In this document: piece after piece, positions 1 to 7,879 of the stretch
Position numbering within the stretch: position 1 is the stretch's first letter
How the letters are laid out: each line of letters begins with the position of its first letter
Assembly: GCA_020283715.1 (NCBI GenBank)
Contig: JAIQCW010000119.1
Coordinates: forward strand, 1 to 27,770
Length of the DNA stretch: 27,770 nt
Origin: Cytauxzoon felis
Lineage: Eukaryota; Apicomplexa; Aconoidasida; Piroplasmida; Theileriidae
Direction of reading: 5' to 3'
The notes under the pieces: generated by a model
Told to the model about the DNA's origin: nothing
Database searches by the model: none
The model's input: the letters and a program-made list of their open reading frames with translations, nothing else
Position numbers and translations under genes: made by a program

Positions 1-23
1 TATCCTATCATCACTATCCATGT

Positions 24-95
24 CTTCCACTCGCCGTGGTGCCTCTTTTATTTAGTTATCCCTTCGCTTCCCATAGATCAGCTACGGGTTATTTT
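24..95. repeat. modular interspersed repeat, left-edge copy
   Basis: A partial copy of the window's modular repeat: a CCACTCGCCGTGG palindromic box, then a TTTAGTTA spacer, then a core with AGATCAGCTACGGG. It ends just before the stop codon of the minus-strand Myb-like gene. Confidence 0.85.
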
Positions 96-100
96 TGTTA

Positions 101-2426
101 TTATGGCCAGATTTTATTTAATAGATCTAGTAATATATCTTCAATAGATGATGGTATAAATGTAGTGATATCATCATAATTACTCTTACATTTCTAAATT
201 TATATAAAAAATATAAATAAAAATAAAAATACCTTTAATAAATCATTTATTAATTTTGATGTAATTTCTAAAATTTTTATCGCTATAGGTGTATCATAAT
301 TAGATGATAATGTTCTAAGATAATTTGATAAGTAATATATATTTTGTATATCATTATATGTAATATTTATAAATTTATTTAATGAAAAAATTGTATTTAT
401 TCTATATTCTAATATATTTGATTTATAAAATTTATACATTACATCAATTAATATTTTATCATTAGTAATATTAATAATTTTAATTAATTTATTACCAATT
501 AAATCAATATGATGCCAAAATCTATATATTGTAGGAATTTTTATATTTTTTTTATTAATTAAATCATTTAAATATTGTCTTATAATTTTTAATTGTTTTA
601 TAGCATTTATTTTATTAAATGTTGTATATTCACTAAATATTTTTGATCTACATTGTGATGATGATCTACCAGGTAATAAACTTGATATTTTACTCCAATT
701 TGTACCATAAGCTGAATATAATAATTGTAATTTTATATATTCTTTATCATTAAATGGATTATCAGATAATAATGTCTATATTTTTAAAAAATTTTTTTAA
801 ATATATATTTATATAATAAATTACCTTATTAACCTCACGCCAATGTAATCTACATTGTTCTGCTGTCTTATTAGGTAAAAAATTCGATATATACTTCCAT
901 GATCTAGTATTCTCTACATTAAAATGATGACCAACCGCTTCCATCAATATCGAATCCTCCTCCATTGTCCATTTACTCGTACATTGCTTACGCAATAATA
1001 CAGATAAATACTGATATACAGTAACATCCAAATCATTACATATGTCAATCACATGCCTATATTTAAATAATATATAGAAAGTTATGTATCGATAAATAAA
1101 TAGATTAATTCAATCACCTCTTCCACTCGTCGTTCCACTTGAGGTCCAGTCCGCCTCTTCTCCACTCGCCGTGGTGGCTTCATCTATTTACTTCCCCCTC
1201 AAACTCCCGTAGATCGTTTTCGGGTTCCACTTGAGGTCCAATAACTACTCTCACTCTTCCACTCGCCGTGAAGGCTTCCTAGATTTACTTCCCCCTCAAA
1301 CTCCCATAGATCGTTTTCGGGTTCCAATTGATGTTTATTCTTATTGGATTCAATTTTATTCAATAGTATAGTGATTATATGAGATTTGTTATGATGAAAT
1401 TTACAAGTGGATAATTGTGACTAAGGGGACCGAAGAAAATTCCACGATATAAATAAACTCAGAAGAACAGAAAATTCTACCCAGAGGAACAGACCTCGAC
1501 TATTGGTCCTGCAGACAGCTTCTCCACCTGAGGTCGTCCTGCCGTCAGCTTTTTTAATTAGTTCCCCCCTCCGCTTCCCTGAGATCAGCTACGGGTAGCC
1601 CACTTGAGGTTAGATCACTAACCTCTCTACTGCCACGATCTCCGGGAGTGGCATTACTCTTTAGAGATAGGTAATTGGAAGAGCTGACGGCAGGAGAACG
1701 CGAGGTTGGAACCTCAGGTGGAACGGCGAGTGGAGAAGAGGCGGACTGGACCTCAAGTGGGGTGGATTGAACTTCGAGTGATGGCGTGGTTATAAAGATA
1801 TAAAGATACCTATTAGAATTTTGATTATTGAAGATATATTGTGCGATTTTGAGTTGTTCATGGCTATTGGTTTGATTGATGATGATACCATTATCATATG
1901 AGTTAATAAATTTGATACAACAATCAGTTGGTAATTTGAAATGATTATAATTTTTGATATTTTTATTAATAATTGTAGCGATATTATTCCAGAATATATT
2001 TAAATTAATATTGGGTTTTTTATTAATATGATGTAAATTATAATAATAATTAATATCATATAATATTTTATATTGTTCAGATATAAATTGATTATTAATA
2101 ATAATATCAACTAATATATTTAAATCATATTTTAAATAAATTTTATATAATTCTTTAGATTTTATTAATTTTAATAAATTTGTTATCCTTTTTTTATCAT
2201 TAAATGTTAATTTATATATCTCAATTACATTTGATATCATTTTTATTATCTCATTAGATACTATTAAATGTAATTTATTAATATCATCTTTACTCCATAT
2301 TAATAATTTCTTATCATATTTCTTTCTATATATAGGTAATTTAGAATTAAATGAATATAATATCAATGCATCCATATTAGAATCTGGTCTATTACCATCC
2401 TCATCTATCAATTGACTAATCTCCAT
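101..2426 (-). CDS. Myb/SANT-repeat DNA-binding protein (SNAPc/Myb-like)
   Basis: Inferred exons on the minus strand are 2426-1810, 1056-825, 775-233 and 193-101. Every junction has GT/AG and the phases match, giving about 494 aa. Three Myb-like helix-turn-helix repeats are visible. The first begins near residue 44 (IWSKDDINKL) and has a long insertion before FWNNIATI. The second is at about 235-280 (KWTMEEDSILMEAV, then SWKYISNFLPNKTAEQC). The third is at about 290-335 (NWSKISSLLPGRSSSQC). Repeats two and three carry the regularly spaced Trp and the TAEQC/SSSQC recognition-helix pattern of the family. A role in nuclear transcription is inferred; multi-repeat Myb proteins of this kind include the snRNA-gene factor SNAPC4, but orthology is not shown. 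The ATG at 2426 is preferred over the GTG 12 bases upstream. Intron 1 (1809-1057, 753 bp) holds two repeat clusters; the other introns are 39 and 49 bp. Confidence 0.75.
1118..1335. repeat. modular repeat cluster in Myb-gene intron 1 (distal arm)
   Basis: Two consecutive units, each a CCACTCGCCGTG-type box followed by TTTACTTCCCCCTCAAACTCC and a core ending ATCGTTTTCGGG. Positions 1135-1172 are the exact reverse complement of 1723-1760, so this is one arm of a foldback. Confidence 0.9.
1490..1785. repeat. modular repeat cluster in Myb-gene intron 1 (proximal arm)
   Basis: Contains forward and reverse modules: a GCCGTCAGCT box with the GAGATCAGCTACGGG core, then the reversed variant with CGATCTCCGGGAGTGG and CTCTTTAGAG, closed by AGCTGACGGC. 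Positions 1723-1760 pair perfectly with 1135-1172. It is read through in the minus ORF downstream of the exon 1 donor at 1809, so that ORF tail is intronic. Confidence 0.9.
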
Positions 2427-2449
2427 TTTTTTATTCACAAATTGTAATA

Positions 2450-2545
2450 TCTATTCCAATCGAGGTCTAATCCAACTCTTTTCGTCCTGCCGTCAGCTCT
2501 TTTATTTATTTCCCCCTCAAACTCCCATAGATCGTTCTCGGGTTC
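2450..2545. repeat. modular repeat unit
   Basis: A CGTCCTGCCGTCAGCT box, a TTTATTTCCCCCTC spacer and an ACTCCCATAGATCG core, ending in CCACTTGAGGT, where the longer companion element begins. Confidence 0.85.
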
Positions 2546-2775
2546 CACTTGAGGTTATAAATCTAATCTCAACGAGATACGTCGAAGACACAGGTTTCTA
2601 TATTTGTTCGGATATCTCAATGAATATTGAATGAAATGAAGTGAAGATGATAATATTAGATAAAACATTAATAGCCCTTTTCAATGAAGTATCGAGATGT
2701 AAATTTCATCCAATATTCATTCCACAATCTTCATGACTTCATTTCAAAATGTGAGATTTTGATTGAAAAATGGGT
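2546..2775 (-). repeat. 270-bp companion element, diverged copy
   Basis: Same order of landmarks as the copies at 8868-9142, 19878-20142 and 23478-23751: CCACTTGAGGT end, ATCTCAACGAGAT palindrome, GATATCTCAATGAATATT, TTTTCAATGAAGTAT, ATCCAATATTCATTCC. The distal CCTCAGGTGG end is eroded. Orientation is the same as the 19878 copy. Confidence 0.75.
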
Positions 2776-3343
2776 ATTGAAATAAACCAGCTGCAATGGA
2801 TGTGAATTAAGTGTTATATGTCTCAAGTAGATTTGATACCTCAGTGATGCGAATGATATCTAATCCTTTCCCGAAAATACCGATTTTTACCTCATCAATT
2901 CCTTTTGAATGGTTGAGTTCCAGAAATTCATAACTTTAAGCAAGTCATTGGAATAATTTCAAGAAATTTAAGTATAGCCAGAGGAGATGTCTACTAGTAA
3001 TCATGTTATAAAGTCCTCTAACATCCATTTATAAACATTTCAACATACAATACATGGAGTATAGAAGATGAATACAATACCACTTTTAGAAAATCCCTTA
3101 ATGTACGAATGAATTGCTCTTTATATGTATAACCTCCATCCATTACATACAAAACTTCATCTAGTCACACTAAAACTTCCATATTGACTTGAATTAATTA
3201 TCCTGAGCAAATTCTATAAAGTTTACAGAACTATTTATCCAGGGGTAGAAGTACATTTAGAATATAAAGGTACCTCATGTAGCCAAGTGGGCAGATTACA
3301 ACATCAATTAGAGTATCTAAAATTTCAGAAGAAAATTAATACA
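2776..3343. other. intergenic stretch with possible minus-strand exon remnants
   Basis: No convincing gene. Two short open stretches on the minus strand, 3158-3018 (46 codons, containing VLYVMDGGYTYKEQF) and 2929-2807 (40 codons, containing VKIGIFGKGLDIIRITE), look more protein-like than their surroundings and could be exons or remnants of one gene. They cannot be linked by a clear in-phase splice, so no CDS is called. Confidence 0.3.
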
Positions 3344-3615
3344 ATGAATTTATTATTATTACTTTTATCGCTATTTATTATAAAATGTAATTCAAACGAA
3401 GTTTGTCTATTGTAATTCTTACACATCTACACACTCTATAGGACTTTGACAACACAACCATCAACGAAGATATAAAAAATGTAAACACAAATGAAGAAAT
3501 TAAGAACTTCTTCGATCAGGTGAAGTTTAAATCAAATAATTATCGAAATTTTAGAATCAACTATTACTAAACGAAAATATCCTCTTCATATCATTTATCA
3601 CAAAGACCAACCAAT
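3344..3615 (+). CDS. possible small secreted protein (three exons, unknown)
   Basis: The ATG at 3344 opens a strongly hydrophobic Leu-rich N-terminus ending in IIKCNSNE (19 codons, 3344-3400), which looks like a signal peptide. It is followed by a GT/AG intron (3401-3441) and an acidic exon starting DFDNTTINEDIKNVNTNEE. A further intron is likely after ...FFDQ. The 3' end is uncertain: the in-phase join gives about 20 more residues, while another frame is open longer (ending KPPKEKTKLTCD). No family is recognised. The signal-peptide exon and low-complexity charged tail fit the many small exported proteins of piroplasms, which is inference only. Confidence 0.35.
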
Positions 3616-3662
3616 AAAGCCACCAAAAGAAAAAACTAAATTAACCTGCGATTGAATTTTTA

Positions 3663-3905
3663 TCTACTCCACTCGATGTCCAATCCACCTCTCTTCTACT
3701 ATAATTTGTCTTTCCACTCGGCGTGGAGCCTCTTCTAATTACCTCCCCTTTCAGCTCCCGTAGATCGCTTCCAGGTTCCACTTAAGGTTACATCTCACTA
3801 CCTCTAACTTCGCCACGATCTCTGGGAGTGGCTATACTCTTTAGAGATATGTAATTGGAAGAAGCCACCACGGCGAGTGGAACAGTAGAAGGAAGTTGAT
3901 TGGAC
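3663..3905. repeat. modular repeat cluster, intergenic
   Basis: CCACTCGGCGTGGAGCC box, AGCTCCCGTAGATCGC core, a CCACTTAAGGT end, then the reversed variant CGCCACGATCTCTGGGAGTGGC with CTCTTTAGAG and a closing GCCACCACGGCGAGTGG. The two C-type boxes make a foldback. It lies about 50 bp from the stop codon of the Arf-like gene. Confidence 0.9.
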
Positions 3906-3956
3906 CTAAATCGGATAACAAGACAGAGAAATATGCATGAATATCCGATTGACTTG

Positions 3957-4753
3957 TCACATCACTGTTTCTGTGAGCAGATATTGTAGGGTGCTTGATA
4001 TGCCTTCGCCGTTGATGGAGCTTCCCTTTATAATTTTGATACTGGGGGGTTGTTCATCTTATAATGATATCAACTTACTTATTACTGAGATAATTTGGTA
4101 GCTTTAATATGCTTTCTAGGTTAGAAATATCTACATCATTGTATATGTCCTGGAAAATATTTGAAAAATAACTTTACTTAACAGCTCCCTAGATCGTAGG
4201 GAAAACTCACCCTTTTAGTAATGAAAATGACCAGCTTTGGTGACTGTTGGTAGTAAATATGCTCAGATATGAAAGTGATCACGTCATCTGTTATAACTTT
4301 GAGATTGTAATGATCGAACGAGTCAATGACATAAATGACGCGATCGCAAATCTAAAAAAAATCCATAGGAAAGTAATTACAAGTAACAAACCTTCATGTG
4401 TCGTTGATGGATATCTATAGAATCATTATAACCAAACTCATAGAGTTTAAGTTTGATTATCTCATTGTCACTCAGACTCTCATGTCCACAATTATGCGAT
4501 GATCTATAACAATAAGTACAAATTTCACAAGATTCTTCAATAATTGACCCTGTTGGCATCTATAATAATCATTAAATGATGTCCAAAAAAACTATACCGT
4601 AGCGATAAACTCCGATAGCTTTATACGATACAGCAATGAGCTTTTACCGACATTTCTCAATCCTATTATTAAAATTTTACGATAATTTGAATCATCTAGA
4701 CTAGAATATAAATTATATAGCCATTTTAATATACATTTAAATATTTTATACAT
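3957..4753 (-). CDS. divergent Arf/Arl-like small GTPase
   Basis: Five inferred exons on the minus strand: 4753-4598, 4559-4392, 4351-4211, 4149-4079 and 4041-3957. All have GT/AG borders and consistent phases, giving about 206 aa (the Arf family is usually about 180). The P-loop is GLRNVGKSS at residues 31-39. A PTGS segment at 54-57 sits where Arf proteins have the PTIG switch I. The G3 region reads YEFGYNDS (92-99) where the family has WDxGGQ, so the second Gly and the catalytic Gln are replaced. VIYVIDSFD (113-121) matches the usual VVDSxD strand. G4 is TKRD (153-156) instead of NKxD, and G5 is GSSINGEG near the C-terminus. The N-terminal 20 residues could form the amphipathic helix of Arf-like proteins. 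A membrane-trafficking role is inferred from the family; SR-beta is an alternative. GTP hydrolysis is doubtful because of the altered G3 and G4. Confidence 0.7.
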
Positions 4754-5110
4754 TTATTTAATCTGATGACCTTATGGAGTCTCATGAGCTTTAAAAAATA
4801 AAATTTTTATTATTAATAATAAATCTATACTTTATTAAATTTACTTTTAAAATGATTATTTATTATAATGTTTAATAAATTTATAAAATTATTCTACACA
4901 TTTAAGTGTTGATGGGATTTGTATCTCTACTTCAATTATGCTTCAATTTACGCGCGCTTCGCGCGATATAACTAGAGAATGATGTATATTCCCTTGTAAT
5001 TTACTCCTGATTCATGATATAATTCCAAATTTTTTTAATTTTTCATTCACAAGTCGCGTTACAGTTTGAAATACTCACATAATCCTCTATGAATATCATT
5101 CAAATTACAA
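4754..5110. other. AT-rich intergenic region with one GC hairpin
   Basis: Divergent promoter space between the Arf-like gene (minus) and the FAINT-repeat gene (plus). The only notable element is CGCGCGCTTCGCGCG at 4951-4965, a 6-bp all-GC stem with a 3-nt loop in otherwise very AT-rich sequence. No repeat module or ORF of interest is seen. Confidence 0.6.
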
Positions 5111-5252
5111 TTGCTTTCTATAATTCTTGATCGTCTACTTGAAATCCTAATGGACACTCACATATTAATCATGGCTGACTACTGCAGCAAAAATACGTAT
5201 TTGGATCTCCAAAATCTCCTTTTACATGATTATAGTATAAATAACTTTAAGA

Positions 5253-6341
5253 ATGAATCATATTATATTGTTCTTCAACATTATCCTTTTACCAGTCATC
5301 TGCATTTGGCACCCTATGACCTTGGACATTAGTAATGTATCTGATGAATTTTACATTTCCAATGACCTTCATGATAATATAACTTATACATCTATTAGAG
5401 CTTTACCTACATATAGAATTGTAAAGGTAGTAGATGATAATTAGGTGATATGGTCTGAAGAGTATGAATTGTATCCTCTATCAAGTATTTTATTACATTA
5501 TAAAGATAATGAATTCAATTTAATGTTCATATCTACAAAATTTGGTCATGATAAGAATAGTTTTTGTTTTTGTAAAAATGAAAATAATATTTGGTATAGG
5601 ATAACCATTGAAGATTACCTTAAGAAGGAGAGAGAATTAATGTACAATTTAGTATTGGATTTGGGAAAATCTCCTAATGATTTACATCAAGAGACAATAA
5701 TTACAAATTTTGGTAATAGTAAAAGATATTATAGTCCATTTCTACCAAAAAATATTACTGAGATTAGAGAAGGTGATCAATTAATATGGTCCAATGATAG
5801 TATTGATGAATATACAAGGCTAGTTATTCTAGTAAGTAGACGTGATGAACATAAGTTACTAGAATTTATATTACGTAAAGGTAGTATGACAAAAGATATT
5901 TACTATCTTGAAAAAGAAAATGGTATATGGAAAATGATAACAGAAGATGCACATTATAAAAAGTTAATGAGGATAGAAAATGAAATGATATTAGACATAT
6001 CTGATGCTAATAGTATAAATACCTCAAAATATGATATAAATTTCGATATATCAAATGGTCTACCGACAGTAATATATATCTCCAAAAGGAAAACATATAC
6101 TACAGAAGTTAAAGATAATGATATGTTAGTATGGGAAAGTGATGGAGATCTTAAATGTGTATACGCAATAGTAAATCTCAAAGATTATAAACCAATTCTA
6201 GTACAATTACAAATTGAAAATGAAACATCACATGGAAAATTATATTTTAACAAGTCCAATGGTATATGGAATACAATAGAGCGTATTGAATTTTATAAAT
6301 TGCTACAAGAATATGATGAGGAAATCAATAGGATAAAGTAA
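5253..6341 (+). CDS. secreted FAINT-repeat protein with in-frame amber codon
   Basis: The ATG at 5253 starts a hydrophobic stretch (HIILFFNIILLPVICIW) that looks like a signal peptide, followed by three repeats of about 100 aa. Each repeat has a central turn ending in hydrophobic-hydrophobic-Trp: KVVDDN-stop-VIW, EIREGDQLIW and EVKDNDMLVW. Each then has a strand and a closing xxGIW or NIW box (NENNIWYRIT, ENGIWKMIT, SNGIWNTIE). This is the pattern of the FAINT (DUF529) domain found in many exported Theileria proteins. The reading frame is 363 codons long and broken only by TAG at 5442-5444, which falls where repeat two has Gln and repeat three has Met. A single C-to-T change from CAG would explain it. 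The gene may be a recent pseudogene, be read through, or use a 24-nt in-frame intron (5418-5441 plus the TAG). Its exported role is inferred from the family. Confidence 0.7.
5442..5444 (+). other. in-frame TAG inside the first FAINT repeat
   Basis: An amber codon at the position occupied by Gln and Met in the next two repeats. The frame is open for 63 codons before it and 298 after it. Confidence 0.9.
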
Positions 6342-6349
6342 GAAAGATA

Positions 6350-6645
6350 TTGTCCACCACTCGAGGTCCAATCCAACTCTTTTCGTCCTGCCGTCAGCTC
6401 TCCACCCGAGGTCCAATCCAACTCTCCTTCCACTAGGCGTGGAGCCTCTTCTAATTATTCATCTCTAAAGAGTATAGCCACTCCCAGAGATCGTGGCGGA
6501 TGTGAAGGTAGTTATTGGACCTCAGGTGGAACCCGTAGCTGATCTCAGGGAAGCGGAGGGAGAAGTAAATAGAAGAGCCTCCACGGCGAGTGGAAGAGTA
6601 AGTGGTGAAGAGAGTTGGATTGGACCTCAGGTGGACTGGACGACA
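6350..6645. repeat. modular repeat cluster between FAINT gene and SSB gene
   Basis: CCAATCCAACTCTTTTCG, a CCTGCCGTCAGCT box, CCACTAGGCGTGGAGCC, the CTCTAAAGAG hairpin with CCACTCCCAGAGATCGTGG, then the inverted CCCGTAGCTGATCTCAGGG core and GCCTCCACGGCGAGTGG. The outer GAGTTGGATTGGACCTC at 6611-6627 inversely matches the opening segment, so the whole is a foldback. Confidence 0.9.
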
Positions 6646-6868
6646 TTTCAATTGAGTTGCTTATGTTGAGTGAGAGAGCATTAGAAGTGATCAATAATGT
6701 AGAATATTACTTGTCTAATTGTACTATTATAAAATTCACGACTTAATTAATGTCTTTGTAATATAGATAAAACTTATATATGATTATATCTGATGATTAC
6801 TATCTCGTGGTGTATATAGGACTCTGGAATAATGATACTTTAAAGGGGATATATAATATATTTTAATA

Positions 6869-7674
6869 ATGTTATTATTTCTACTAATTTTAAATATATT
6901 ACTGGTAAATACAGTTAATATAAATTTGTCATCTAGTAGAACTGCATTTATAAATCCATGGAATCCTGGATTGTATAGAGTAAAAGGTCAATTATATGAC
7001 ACTGATGACCAATTTACTGAACCTATTAATGAAGCTCCTTTAGAATTAGATGAAAGTCAAAATTTTTTGGAAGATGATACATCAGAAACACCACGTGAAG
7101 CTGTAAGTTTATTGATGTTTATTCAATTATGAATTTTATTACTATAGTTGGATTTATCATTTAATTCTGTTACTTTATATGGTAGAATCGGTCATATTTC
7201 ACCACCATATATATTTAATTCCGGTATTAAATGCCTAAGAGTGGCATTATCAACACAAGCTGTATGTAGAATTTTAAATTGATTAAATTAACTTTCAGCG
7301 CGGTAGAGATGGTACAACAAAGACAGATTGGCATAGAATATTAATTTATGGTACTAGAAATGTCGATTATATATTTTCAAACGCTAAGTATCATTAAGTC
7401 TATCATGTTGATGTAATATTCCTTTAGAGTTGGTGATCGCGCATTCGCTTTCGGTTGTTTAAAGTATTATGTACCAAATATATCAGGTAATTGAAAATAT
7501 ATAATAATGTGTAGAGTCAATTTCAAATTTATAGCTGATAATCTATCAATGTCACGTATAAAAATCGCTGAAATCTCCATCAGCTCATATAGAAGTGGAC
7601 ACAGATTCATATTATTACAAAGACCAAAGAATGAACCACAATTAGAAGATGATCGCATTGGATATAGCTTTTAA
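6869..7674 (+). CDS. single-stranded DNA-binding protein (OB fold), probably apicoplast
   Basis: Five exons: 6869-7102, 7148-7261, 7299-7387, 7428-7486 and 7517-7674. All borders are GT/AG and the phases are consistent, giving about 217 aa. The OB-fold signature of the bacterial-type SSB family is clear: SVTLYGRIGHISPP at about 85-98, LRVALSTQ at about 108-115, then TKTDWHRILIYG, with the WHRI motif at about 127-130. The N-terminus (LLFLLILNILLVNTVNI) is a hydrophobic signal-peptide-like segment followed by a Ser- and Asn-containing, later acidic, region. In apicomplexans that bipartite layout usually routes a bacterial-type protein to the apicoplast, where SSB would coat single-stranded plastid DNA; mitochondrial targeting is less likely. 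At the last intron the acceptor at 7516 is chosen because the one two bases earlier runs into a stop. Confidence 0.8.
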
Positions 7675-7753
7675 TCTTGTTAATTATTCCATATTTGTAA
7701 ATTAGTTACCTTCCATTAACTTTTTTAAATCAAAGTTATACAGACCCAAGTGA

Positions 7754-7825
7754 AGCAGCGTAGCTCAGAGGGAGAGTGGGGGGCTCATAACCCCCAGGTC
7801 CGTGGATCGAAACCACGCGCTGCTA
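7754..7825 (+). tRNA. initiator tRNA-Met (CAT)
   Basis: A 72-nt cloverleaf. Acceptor arm AGCAGCG pairs with CGCTGCT, discriminator A. The anticodon CAT is at 7786-7788 in loop CTCATAA, closed by GGGGG/CCCCC. The T-loop region reads GGATCGAAACC rather than GGTTCGA, which is the eukaryotic initiator form, and the run of G:C pairs in the anticodon stem is also an initiator trait. No intron. It ends 54 bp before the primase ATG, so its internal promoter boxes lie close to that gene's start. Confidence 0.95.
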
Positions 7826-7879
7826 TATTTTAGTTTTGTGGTAATTCCTCTTGTTCTTTTTATATTTTTACCCACAAAA

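Noticed and set aside
1554..1808. C-terminal tail of the minus ORF at 1554-2438 (Pro/Ser-rich) as part of the Myb-like protein
   Set aside because: It is repeat sequence downstream of a GT donor that joins in phase to the next Myb exon, so it is intronic.
4178..4200. AGCTCCCTAGATCGTAGGG in an Arf-like gene intron as an ancient repeat remnant
   Set aside because: It resembles the core AGCTCCCGTAGATCG, but no spacer or box flanks it, so chance similarity cannot be excluded.
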